Below, in pieces: positions 6,876-12,802 of a DNA stretch of 12,802 nucleotides (position 1 is its first letter; each line of letters opens with the position of its first letter). The stretch comes from Candidatus Poribacteria bacterium. GTDB taxonomy: Bacteria > Abyssobacteria > SURF-5. The stretch is taken from the NCBI GenBank assembly GCA_016215705.1, contig JACRIR010000213.1:1-12802 (forward strand). Reading direction: 5' to 3'. The notes under the pieces were generated by a model. That model was not told the DNA's origin. It worked only from the letters and a program-made list of their open reading frames with translations, and made no database searches. The translations under genes were made by a program, and so were the position numbers.

Positions 6876-6936
6876 GATACTATGCCGCATGGCATTTATC
6901 CGGGGAAACGATGCGGCATCGTGTCCCCGGATAAAT
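6876..6936. repeat. Near-perfect 20-bp inverted repeat plus degenerate half copy (REP-like)
   Basis: Left arm ATTTATCCGGGGAAACGATG (6894-6913) pairs with 6917-6936 at 19 of 20 positions, with a CGG loop. Just before it, from about 6876, ATTTACCGGAGATACTATGC is a degenerate direct copy of the same arm, so one and a half units lie in tandem. The GGGGACAC/GTGTCCCC core relates it to 2213-2255. It begins 11 bases past the alanine racemase stop and could end that transcript. The rest of 6623-6875 is purine-rich on the minus strand, without a gene I can support. Confidence 0.65.
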
Positions 6937-6946
6937 TCACCCCTTC

Positions 6947-8095
6947 TCATAAGCCAACATATTCGCGCGGCACTCGCTTGCTTATCCCACACAAGACCTC
7001 ATATGAGATCGTTCCCGCCCACCCGGCGACGTCCTCGGCGCGAATTATCTCCGCGCCGTCCTGCCCGATGAGCGTGACAACGTCGCCGATGTCAACATGG
7101 GGAACGGCGCTGACGTCGATCAACAATTGGTCCATTGTTACCCGCCCGACAACCGGCGCACGAGTCCCCCGGATGATCACGTTTGCCTTGTTTGAAAGAC
7201 GCCATGGGTATCCGTCCGCGTAGCCGACATTGGCTGTCGCGATACGCATTGGTTTCGAGGCCATGAAAGTGCGGCCGTAGCTGATCGATGCGCCCGCCGG
7301 CACGTTTTTCAAAAAAGCTATTGACGACTCGAATCGGAGCACAGGTTTGAGGGATATCTTACCTTCGAGTTTTGGGTGCGGATATGCGCCGTATAGGATG
7401 AGACCGGGGCGAACCAGGTTGCGATGCGCCAACTGATAGTTTATGACAGCGCCACTGTTGGCGGCATGGATTCTCTGCGGCTCGATTCCTCGCGATGAGA
7501 GCTCGCTCACGAGTTTGTCAAACAGGTTCAATTGGCCGAGTGTGAACGGGTCATCCTCGAGCTCCGATTGCGCGCAATGGGTGTACACTCCCTCCAGCCG
7601 AAGGCCGGGAAGCCTCGCGACTTTTGCAATCTCATCAGCCGCGTTTGCAGAGCCGAACCCGATTCGCCCCATCCCTGTGTCTACATCGGCATGGGCCTTC
7701 GCTGTGATTCCAATCTTCGAGGCCGTTTGAGAAAGCCGTTCGGCAAACGCAGGGGAGGTGACGGTGATATCCAGATCATTCCGCAGCGCAGGTTCTATCT
7801 CCGAGACTGCGATGCAGCATTGCACAAGGATGGGAAGGCGAATCCCCGCGCGTCTCAACTCGATGCCCTCTTCCACGAGCGCCACTCCGAACATGGCTGC
7901 GCCTGCCCGCTCACAGGCACGGGCCACTTCGATGGCGCCATGTCCGTAGGCATCGGCCTTGACGACGGCAAGGATTGCGACATGAGGACCGACCAGCGCG
8001 CGGATTTGAACCATGTTGTGTTCGACCGCCGCGAGGTCAATAATGGCACGGGTTGAGCGGAGCCGTGTCTGTTCTGCGTGAGTATTCGGCTGCAT
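6947..8095 (-). CDS. alr: Alanine racemase
   Basis: This encodes 382 residues, typical length for the family. It interconverts L- and D-alanine with pyridoxal phosphate, supplying D-alanine for peptidoglycan in the cytosol. The N-terminal barrel carries AVVKADAYGHGA with the PLP lysine (Lys46), DTGMGRIGF (Arg144) and VRPGLILYG (Arg229, the residue facing the pyridine nitrogen). The C-terminal domain has the catalytic tyrosine in SYGRTF (Tyr273), VGYADGYPW and the substrate loop VTMDQLLIDVS. AAGGA lies 5 bases before the ATG at 8095, supporting this start. It is 90 bases downstream of mdh on the same strand, but a G/C-rich inverted repeat fills that gap, so co-transcription is uncertain. Confidence 0.97.
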   Translation of the reverse strand: MQPNTHAEQTRLRSTRAIIDLAAVEHNMVQIRALVGPHVAILAVVKADAYGHGAIEVARACERAGAAMFGVALVEEGIELRRAGIRLPILVQCCIAVSEIEPALRNDLDITVTSPAFAERLSQTASKIGITAKAHADVDTGMGRIGFGSANAADEIAKVARLPGLRLEGVYTHCAQSELEDDPFTLGQLNLFDKLVSELSSRGIEPQRIHAANSGAVINYQLAHRNLVRPGLILYGAYPHPKLEGKISLKPVLRFESSIAFLKNVPAGASISYGRTFMASKPMRIATANVGYADGYPWRLSNKANVIIRGTRAPVVGRVTMDQLLIDVSAVPHVDIGDVVTLIGQDGAEIIRAEDVAGWAGTISYEVLCGISKRVPREYVGL

Positions 8096-8125
8096 GGGCG
8101 TCCTTCATATATATCTATGTGGCAA

Positions 8126-8157
8126 AATCCCCCTGCCCCTTTTTTAAGGGGGGGATT
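8126..8157. repeat. CCCCTTTTTTAAGGGG inverted repeat between mdh and alr
   Basis: CCCCTT (8136-8141) pairs with AAGGGG (8146-8151), and an outer AATCCCC (8126-8132) can pair with GGGGATT (8151-8157), competing for the same G-run. C-run/TTTAA/G-run units like this are widely dispersed in bacterial genomes. In the minus direction it follows the mdh stop and is followed by GATTTT, so partial termination of the mdh transcript is possible. Confidence 0.5.
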
Positions 8158-8185
8158 AGTCACTCCAGCTCACTTCAGGCACTTT

Positions 8186-9115
8186 TCATGGAAGATTCAG
8201 GCGGCTGATATCCTTGCGCACTTCTTCGGCCGATTTCCTGAGGGCCTCGAGCTCTGACGACGCAAGTGAAATCTCGACAATCTTCTCGATACCCCATCGG
8301 CCGAGGACGACCGGCACGCCCGCGCACATGTCGGAAAGACCATACTCTCCGCTGAGAATCGCTGCGCAAGGGAGAATCTGTTTCTTGTTCTTCATTACGG
8401 CCTCGACCATTTCGGCGAGCGAAGCCCCCGGCGAGTAGTAAGCGCTTCCTGCTCTAAGAAGCTCGACTATTTCGCCGCCTGCCTTGCGGGTGCGCGCTAC
8501 GAGGTTTTCAATGGTTACCGCGTCCATGAGTTGGGTTATGGGAATGCCCGCAACAGTGGTGTATTGCGGCAGGGGAACCATTGAGTCGCCGTGGCCGCCG
8601 AGGACGAGCGCTTGGGTTTCCTTGACCGATACGCCGAGCTCCATTGCCACGAAGCTGCGCAAACGGGCCGAATCGAGCACGCCCGCCATCCCGATGATCC
8701 GCTCCTTGCCGAAGCCCGAGACACGCCATGCGAGGTAGGTCATGACATCGAGCGGATTGGTGACGACCATGATGATCGCGTCGGAAGCATACTTGACCAC
8801 ATTTTGCACAATCGAGCGCATGATCTCCGCGTTTTTGTCGAGCAGGTCCGAGCGGGACATTCCCGGCTTGCGCGCGAGTCCTGCCGTTATCAACACCAAA
8901 TCAGAATCTTCCATGTCGGCCATGCGGTTGCTGCCACGCACGTGAGTGTCCGAGCCGAAGAGCGGCGCCGACTCCCACATGTCAAGCGCTTTCCCCTGTG
9001 GCAGCCCTTCGATGACATCAATCAACACCAACTCTTCACACAATTCTCTTTGGGCAATGTGTTGCACAGCCGTGGCCCCGACGTTTCCGGCCCCAACCAT
9101 CGTAATCTTCGCCAT
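8186..9115 (-). CDS. mdh: Malate dehydrogenase, LDH-like type
   Basis: This encodes 309 residues. It oxidises malate to oxaloacetate with NAD in the citric acid cycle. The Rossmann motif VGAGNVGATA (7-16) and Asp33 mark an NAD-preferring enzyme. The substrate loop reads AGLARKPGMSRSDLL: Arg82 in place of the glutamine of lactate dehydrogenases decides for malate, with Arg88 alongside. The catalytic pair is Asp148 (GVLDSAR) with His175 (GGHGDSMVP), and Arg151 binds the carboxylate. GGGAGG ends 5 bases before the ATG at 9115. Immediately upstream lies a four-fold 7-base tandem repeat. The closest gene upstream on the strand, the transporter, is 224 bases away. Confidence 0.97.
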   Translation of the reverse strand: MAKITMVGAGNVGATAVQHIAQRELCEELVLIDVIEGLPQGKALDMWESAPLFGSDTHVRGSNRMADMEDSDLVLITAGLARKPGMSRSDLLDKNAEIMRSIVQNVVKYASDAIIMVVTNPLDVMTYLAWRVSGFGKERIIGMAGVLDSARLRSFVAMELGVSVKETQALVLGGHGDSMVPLPQYTTVAGIPITQLMDAVTIENLVARTRKAGGEIVELLRAGSAYYSPGASLAEMVEAVMKNKKQILPCAAILSGEYGLSDMCAGVPVVLGRWGIEKIVEISLASSELEALRKSAEEVRKDISRLNLP

Positions 9116-9129
9116 ATCAGCCTCCCATC

Positions 9130-9157
9130 ATTTTGGATTTTAGATTTTAGATTTTGG
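9130..9157. repeat. Four tandem heptamers ATTTT(G/A)G
   Basis: ATTTTGG, ATTTTAG, ATTTTAG, ATTTTGG follow without a gap, just upstream of the mdh ribosome binding site. Such short AT-rich tandems arise by slippage and vary in copy number; this one would set the length of the mdh leader. Confidence 0.7.
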
Positions 9158-9160
9158 ATT

Positions 9161-9184
9161 GAAGAAAACAGGGGCAGCGGCCCC
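9161..9184 (-). terminator. Possible intrinsic terminator after the MFS gene
   Basis: On the minus strand GGGGCCGCTGCCCC forms a 5-pair G/C hairpin with a 4-base loop, followed by TGTTTTCTTC. It lies between the MFS transporter stop (9340) and mdh. The stem is short, so the call is tentative. Confidence 0.3.
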
Positions 9185-9269
9185 AATCGTATACGCTTTT
9201 TCTTCCTCTCGCCTTAGACGCCTTATATGCAGCATCACAAATGTTTGCGCATATTCCATGCCGTATTTA

Positions 9270-9301
9270 TCATGGATTCCAGCTTTCGCGGGAATGACAA
9301 A
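9270..9301. repeat. Dispersed ATTCCCGCGAAAGC repeat copy
   Basis: On the minus strand GTCATTCCCGCGAAAGCTGG and following AATCCATGA match a repeat very commonly seen between genes in many bacterial genomes (recalled, not searched). A/TTCCCGC...GCGGGAA-like pairing is only partial here. It lies downstream of the MFS gene. Confidence 0.45.
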
Positions 9302-9339
9302 TATTAATGGTCCGGCGGCATGCGCAAGAACTATTGGCG

Positions 9340-10599
9340 TCATGTATGGCTCACTCCGGACGCTCCAGGCACTTCCCTATGTTTTCTCTCCTTCACGCCT
9401 TGTAGGAACAGAAGACCCATCGCGTGACTGAATGCGGCAAAAAGGAAGATAGGGCGATAACTGCCAACCGCGTCAATCAACATGCCCGTGAAAAACGGGC
9501 CCACCAACACTGAAGCATAGACTGAAGTGGACGAGAGACCCATCAATTCGGCCATTCTGTCTTCCGGAATGAGGTTCAGCATGAGCGCAAAAGGGACCAC
9601 CATGACGATGCAGAAACCGAATGCGACCAACCCCATCAACACAAACAAGAGCGGGACCGAATAGGTAAAATACACGAGGATATTGACGATCACAAATAGA
9701 ACAAGCCCGATATTGGTGACTACTTTGTGGCCTATTCTGTCCGCAAGCATCCCGAACGGAATCGCGAAAATGACTACGACAACGACGCAAAGCGCAAGCA
9801 TCAATTGCGACATTACCACGCTCATCCCCATTTCCTTAGTGCCGAACGAGGTGAGCCATGGCAGCACTCCATTGAGCCCGAGATTCCAGAGCAGGCAGGC
9901 AAGCGTATATTTCAGGAGGTCCTTGTGTTCGAGCAACCCTTTGAAGTAATCAAGCAAACTCCCCTTCTCCCCTTTTGTTGTATTCGCCTTCACCTCCAGA
10001 TGGGTTGGCTTTTCCTTTACGCCGAATATGGCCGTCAACACTCCAACCGCATATACGGCTGCAACGAGATAGAAGGTCATCTCTTCACTTCTGGCCCACA
10101 GAAGACCGCCAAGAGTGTAGTATAGCAAGTTGCCGGCGCCGCCCAATAACTGACACACACCATTGGCTGTGGCCCTCTTATCCGGCGGGAATATGTCGGG
10201 CAGGAGAGCGCCCCATGGGCGTTCTATGATGAGATGGAAAAGATACACGAGCGGCCAGATGAGCGCCATGAGCCATGTGGTCGGCAAGTATTGAGTCGTT
10301 ACGAGAATCACGAGCATGAATGGAAGGCCAAGAATCATCAACGGCCTGCGCCGGCCAAGGCGATGGCGAATCCTGTCGCTCACCATTCCGAGAACCGGGG
10401 CCGCAATAATTCCGAAGCCGCCCATCATTCCCCAGATCACACCGACTATCCATTTCTGCTCGATGCGCGCGCTGAAGAAAAGAGGGATCGACGCCATGTT
10501 GAATGCGAAGAATGCGCTCATGCCGAACCATGCGCTGCCGACGATGAACATCGCCTTCACAGTCGCGTTGTTCTGAGGCGCAGTTCCCGTGTTTTCCAT
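9340..10599 (-). CDS. MFS transporter (GPH/SLC45-like)
   Basis: This encodes 419 residues with about 12 hydrophobic segments split by a charged central loop (about 195-225), the standard major facilitator layout in the cytoplasmic membrane. The loop between helices 2 and 3 has the family motif LGMVSDRIRHRLGRRRP (70-86), and its second-half counterpart is FGMLADRIGHKV. The form of this motif and ERPWGALLPDIFPPDKRATA NG resemble cation:sugar symporters of the GPH and sucrose-transporter (SLC45) groups, so a sugar or glycoside is the best guess; the substrate cannot be read from the sequence. The ATG at 10599 is only about 1-3 bases past a predicted transcription start and has no ribosome binding site. 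It is not clearly co-transcribed with the gene at 10869, from which it is separated by 269 bases. Confidence 0.88.
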   Translation of the reverse strand: MENTGTAPQNNATVKAMFIVGSAWFGMSAFFAFNMASIPLFFSARIEQKWIVGVIWGMMGGFGIIAAPVLGMVSDRIRHRLGRRRPLMILGLPFMLVILVTTQYLPTTWLMALIWPLVYLFHLIIERPWGALLPDIFPPDKRATANGVCQLLGGAGNLLYYTLGGLLWARSEEMTFYLVAAVYAVGVLTAIFGVKEKPTHLEVKANTTKGEKGSLLDYFKGLLEHKDLLKYTLACLLWNLGLNGVLPWLTSFGTKEMGMSVVMSQLMLALCVVVVVIFAIPFGMLADRIGHKVVTNIGLVLFVIVNILVYFTYSVPLLFVLMGLVAFGFCIVMVVPFALMLNLIPEDRMAELMGLSSTSVYASVLVGPFFTGMLIDAVGSYRPIFLFAAFSHAMGLLFLQGVKERKHREVPGASGVSHT

Positions 10600-10607
10600 A
10601 GAAAGGG

Positions 10608-10636
10608 ATTATACCATTCTTGCCCAAAAAGCAAAA
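10608..10636 (-). promoter_or_regulatory. Extended -10 promoter for the MFS gene
   Basis: On the minus strand TGGTATAAT (10608-10616) is a perfect -10 box with the extended TGn. The -35 place 17 bases upstream holds TTTTGC, a poor match, which an extended -10 can compensate. The predicted start of transcription, 10600-10602, nearly touches the ATG at 10599. The rest of 10637-10868 shows no gene or structure I can support. Confidence 0.5.
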
Positions 10637-10868
10637 CAAAATAAAAGCCGCAGCCGTCTGCACGATGCCATTATCGCATAGGCGGGAATCCATTTCAGAA
10701 GAACGCGCGTTATCCAAACATGTCCGTGAAATCACGAGGGAAGTTCAAGAATTCGACACTGAACAGTGCAGACAAACGTCGATGAAGGCGAATACTGACC
10801 GGAAACCAGAGAGAAGATGCCTCTTTGAGATTTCAGGAGGTGCAGGTGCGATTCGCGTTCCCAATCTC

Positions 10869-11885
10869 TTATGCTTCTTGACTGAACCATTCGCCATAAG
10901 GAAACAGGCCGGGGTAACCGCCGGTGTGCATGAACACGACGGTTTCGTTTTTGTGGAATTTGCCTTTCCTTATGTAGTCAATCATTCCGGCCATTGTCTT
11001 GCCGGTATATGTCGGATCGAGAAAAATGCCTTCGAGGCGCGCCACAAGTTTTATTGCCTCGATGCAGCCGGGCGTTATTTTGCCATAAGCCTCGCCGTAA
11101 TAGTTGTAATCGACAATTGCGTCATCACGCGTTGCATTCGGCTTCTCGCCGATAAGATCGCCGATCTCGTTGACGATCACCTCGACGGGCGGCAGCCCGA
11201 GTTCCTCGAGGGAGCCTTGCTTGTTCACGGCGATTCCGACAACTTTCGTGGGCGCCTTAAGGCACTTGACGCCTGCGAGCAGGCCCGCATGCGTTCCTCC
11301 CGTTCCCATAGCCACAAAAATGGCGTCGATTTTGAGGTCTAATGCTCGCGCCTGCTCGAATAACTCGACTGCCGCCAGGTAGTAGCCCACGTCGCCGAGC
11401 GGTGTCGAGCCACCCGGTGGAATCATGTAGACATTGCGCCCTTTTTCTGTCAACTCTTGCACTATGTTGAAGACTGCCAGCCTCATCTCGTCGAACTTCG
11501 ATGGGTCGTTGAAATCGGGCAAGAACAGATATTCACACCCCATGATTTCATCAAGCAGAAGATTGCCGTCCGGCGGGTCCGGTTTTTCGCCGGACAGAAC
11601 GAGGAGAGTCTTAAGGCCCAATTTGCAGGCGGCGGCTGCCGTCATGCGGCAGTGGTTCGACGATACCGCCCCGAACGTAAGCGCCGTATCGGCTTTGTTA
11701 TTGATCGCGTCCGCCATCAGGAATTCGAGCTTCCGCGCCTTGTTTCCGCCCATGGCGAGGCCAGTCATGTCGTCTCGTTTCATCCATATCTGCGGTCCGC
11801 CGAGATACTTCGTCAGCGCTTTGAGAGGCTCGAGCGGCGTCGGAAGGTAGGATAAAGATACCCGCGGGATGTCAGTGAGCTTCAT
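10869..11885 (-). CDS. D-cysteine desulfhydrase-like PLP enzyme (ACC deaminase family)
   Basis: This encodes 338 residues, the usual length. It is a fold-type II PLP enzyme: WMKRDDMTG then GGNKARKLEF with the PLP lysine Lys49, the phosphate-side SSNHCRMTAAAA (75-86), GTGGTHAGLLAG (195-206) and DPTYTGKTMAGMIDYI (290-305). These fit the D-cysteine desulfhydrase (DcyD) branch, which cleaves D-cysteine to pyruvate, sulfide and ammonia. Relatives include ACC deaminase and L-cysteate sulfo-lyase (CuyA), which cannot be excluded without testing. GGAGAG lies 9 bases before the ATG at 11885. It acts in the cytosol. A D-amino-acid link with the alanine racemase 3 kb away is possible but unproven. Confidence 0.88.
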   Translation of the reverse strand: MKLTDIPRVSLSYLPTPLEPLKALTKYLGGPQIWMKRDDMTGLAMGGNKARKLEFLMADAINNKADTALTFGAVSSNHCRMTAAAACKLGLKTLLVLSGEKPDPPDGNLLLDEIMGCEYLFLPDFNDPSKFDEMRLAVFNIVQELTEKGRNVYMIPPGGSTPLGDVGYYLAAVELFEQARALDLKIDAIFVAMGTGGTHAGLLAGVKCLKAPTKVVGIAVNKQGSLEELGLPPVEVIVNEIGDLIGEKPNATRDDAIVDYNYYGEAYGKITPGCIEAIKLVARLEGIFLDPTYTGKTMAGMIDYIRKGKFHKNETVVFMHTGGYPGLFPYGEWFSQEA

Positions 11886-11921
11886 GGTTTTCTTCTCTCC
11901 TCGTTAACAAAGCAACAGTTT

Positions 11922-12046
11922 GTCATTCTGAGCCCTTCGCCGTCATTCTGATCTCTTCACCGTCATTCTGAGCGAAGCGAAGAATCTCTGTTGACTCGAT
12001 GCCTCATACCAAGAATGAGATGCTTCGCTTCGTTCAGCATAACGAC
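11922..12046. repeat. Three 20-base tandem units joined to a long inverted repeat
   Basis: GTCATTCTGA starts at 11922, 11942 and 11962, exactly 20 bases apart. The third copy extends as GTCATTCTGAGCGAAGCGAA GAATCTC (11962-11988) and pairs with 12017-12046 at about 24 of 27 positions, allowing a 3-base bulge. It lies between dcyD-like and the ferritin-like gene, and any dcyD promoter must be within or beside it. A 28-base identical stretch recurs at 12748-12775. Confidence 0.75.
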
Positions 12047-12118
12047 CGGGAACTCCCCAAGAATTTTAGTAGTATTCGCACACGACCTAACGAAGCACGC
12101 CACCTGAACCATAAACCC

Positions 12119-12613
12119 CTATCTTCTTAAGAACCCCTCCAGCTTCCTCAAGTGCTCCTTCTCCTGTTCTATGAGTTCCTCTATCGTCGCCTTGCCCGTC
12201 TTGTCCTGCGTGCTTTGAAGGATTTGACCATAGAACGCGATCGAGCGTTTCTCGACGGACATTCCCAGCCTGATTGCTTCCTGCGGATTGCACAATATGT
12301 CAGCCACGCGTTCGGAATCACTTAGAACGTCCATCACCTTCGAATCCACTATATCAGCAAGCGTTTCGCCTTCGTCAACAACATCATGTTTTGCTGCCAA
12401 CTCCTCGATTCTTCTCTCGAACAAATCAAGATGGTTTCGCTCATCCTTGAGCAGCATCTCGATTACGTTTCTAATCTCGGGCTTGAGCATTTCCTCTTTC
12501 ATGCGCGAATAGTAATAGATGCCGTCCTCCTCGATCTTGCGCGCGATCCTGTAAGCCTCAAGCTCGTCGAAGTCGAATATCCTGATTTCTGCTCCGCTGA
12601 AGTCGACTTTCAT
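12119..12613 (-). CDS. Rubrerythrin/ferritin-like diiron protein
   Basis: This encodes 164 residues forming a four-helix bundle. The diiron ligands are recognisable as two pairs: a Glu in KIEEDGIYYY (Glu28) with DERNH (Glu58, His61), then Glu121 in SVEKRSIAFY with EKEHL (Glu151, His154). Rubrerythrins normally carry a C-terminal rubredoxin with two CxxC pairs; here it is missing and the protein stops right after the last helix. Electrons would therefore need another donor, or the protein may store or sense iron. Peroxide or oxygen defence in an anaerobe is the likely setting, by family analogy. The start is ATG at 12613, preceded by AGGGAGCGGGAA. It is the upstream neighbour of the dcyD-like gene, 233 repeat-rich bases away. 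Confidence 0.85.
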   Translation of the reverse strand: MKVDFSGAEIRIFDFDELEAYRIARKIEEDGIYYYSRMKEEMLKPEIRNVIEMLLKDERNHLDLFERRIEELAAKHDVVDEGETLADIVDSKVMDVLSDSERVADILCNPQEAIRLGMSVEKRSIAFYGQILQSTQDKTGKATIEELIEQEKEHLRKLEGFLRR

Positions 12614-12680
12614 TTCCCGCTCCCTATCCTAATCCACAGATTTCTCAGCGCGGCATAGCCGCAACAAAACAGCACATATC

Positions 12681-12732
12681 GGGCGCGATGAATCGCGCCC
12701 CTACAAAGTTTTTGATTCATACCTGTAGGGGC
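12681..12732. repeat. GGGCGCGATGAATCGCGCCC palindrome with second hairpin
   Basis: GGGCGCGATGAATCGCGCCC (12681-12700) has perfect 9-base arms around GA, the same layout as 1665-1682. The adjoining GCCCCTACA (12697-12705) also pairs perfectly with TGTAGGGGC (12724-12732), so two mutually exclusive hairpins are possible. It lies upstream of the ferritin-like gene. Confidence 0.65.
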
Positions 12733-12747
12733 TCTGAGTCCTCCACC

Positions 12748-12775
12748 GTCATTCTGAGCGAAGCGAAGAATCTCT
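12748..12775. repeat. Second copy of GTCATTCTGAGCGAAGCGAA repeat
   Basis: The 28 bases from GTCATTCTGAG onward, bar the last base, are identical to 11962-11989. The partner arm, if present, lies past the window end. At 12780-12802 ACCGCAAAGGCGCAAAGAGC, another commonly seen intergenic repeat, begins and is cut by the edge. No gene is visible from 12614 to 12802. Confidence 0.65.
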
Positions 12776-12802
12776 ATTAACCGCAAAGGCGCAAAGAGCG
12801 CA

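Noticed and set aside
8591-9217. Plus-strand open frame of 208 codons
   Set aside because: Antisense shadow of malate dehydrogenase, rich in His/Arg as expected for a shadow frame.
10620-11342. Plus-strand open frame of 240 codons
   Set aside because: Antisense to the clear PLP enzyme gene; no recognisable domain and atypical composition.
11922-11990. Possible CRISPR array
   Set aside because: Repeat units are only about 10 conserved bases with a 20-base period, only three copies, no spacers of normal length and no cas genes.

Overview
The window (12.8 kb, roughly half G+C by eye) looks like a chromosomal segment of an uncultured, probably Gram-negative bacterium. The protein families are ordinary: LDH-like malate dehydrogenase, alanine racemase, and a MoxR/DUF58/transglutaminase operon. 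The gaps between genes are full of dispersed inverted repeats of the kind seen in deltaproteobacterial and candidate-phylum genomes. I cannot assign a taxon from the sequence alone. No rRNA, tRNA, phage module, intact insertion sequence or CRISPR array is visible.

Layout. From 274 to 1020 (minus) lies a secreted conserved protein of unknown function; about 40 bases upstream of it is a pair of palindromes resembling LacI/GalR operators. From 1356 to 1560 (minus) is a broken hicA-type toxin gene whose 5' end coincides with a dispersed repeat and whose reading frame is shifted. From 1784 to 2164 (plus), the only plus-strand gene, is a small carboxymuconolactone decarboxylase/AhpD-family protein. 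It converges on a minus-strand operon, read from 6622 down to 2255: MoxR-type AAA+ ATPase, DUF58 protein, and a large membrane transglutaminase of the TgpA type. Further right, all on the minus strand, are alanine racemase (6947-8095), malate dehydrogenase (8186-9115), an MFS transporter (9340-10599), a D-cysteine desulfhydrase-like PLP enzyme (10869-11885) and a rubrerythrin-like diiron protein (12119-12613).

How the genes work together. The MoxR-DUF58-TgpA trio is a known conserved gene set in which a AAA+ chaperone is thought to act on DUF58/VWA-like partners and a periplasmic protease-like transglutaminase. Alanine racemase supplies D-alanine for the wall. The PLP enzyme is predicted to degrade D-cysteine or a similar sulfur amino acid. 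The spacing gives no strong sign that these right-hand genes form one operon, because repeats and promoter- or terminator-like elements separate them.

I did not find a convincing wholly new multi-gene system. The most unusual signals are the repeat-associated inactivation of hicA, several families of intergenic inverted repeats (one resembling REP elements with a GGGGACAC core), the operator-like double palindrome before the first gene, and an apparently leaderless promoter for the transporter.
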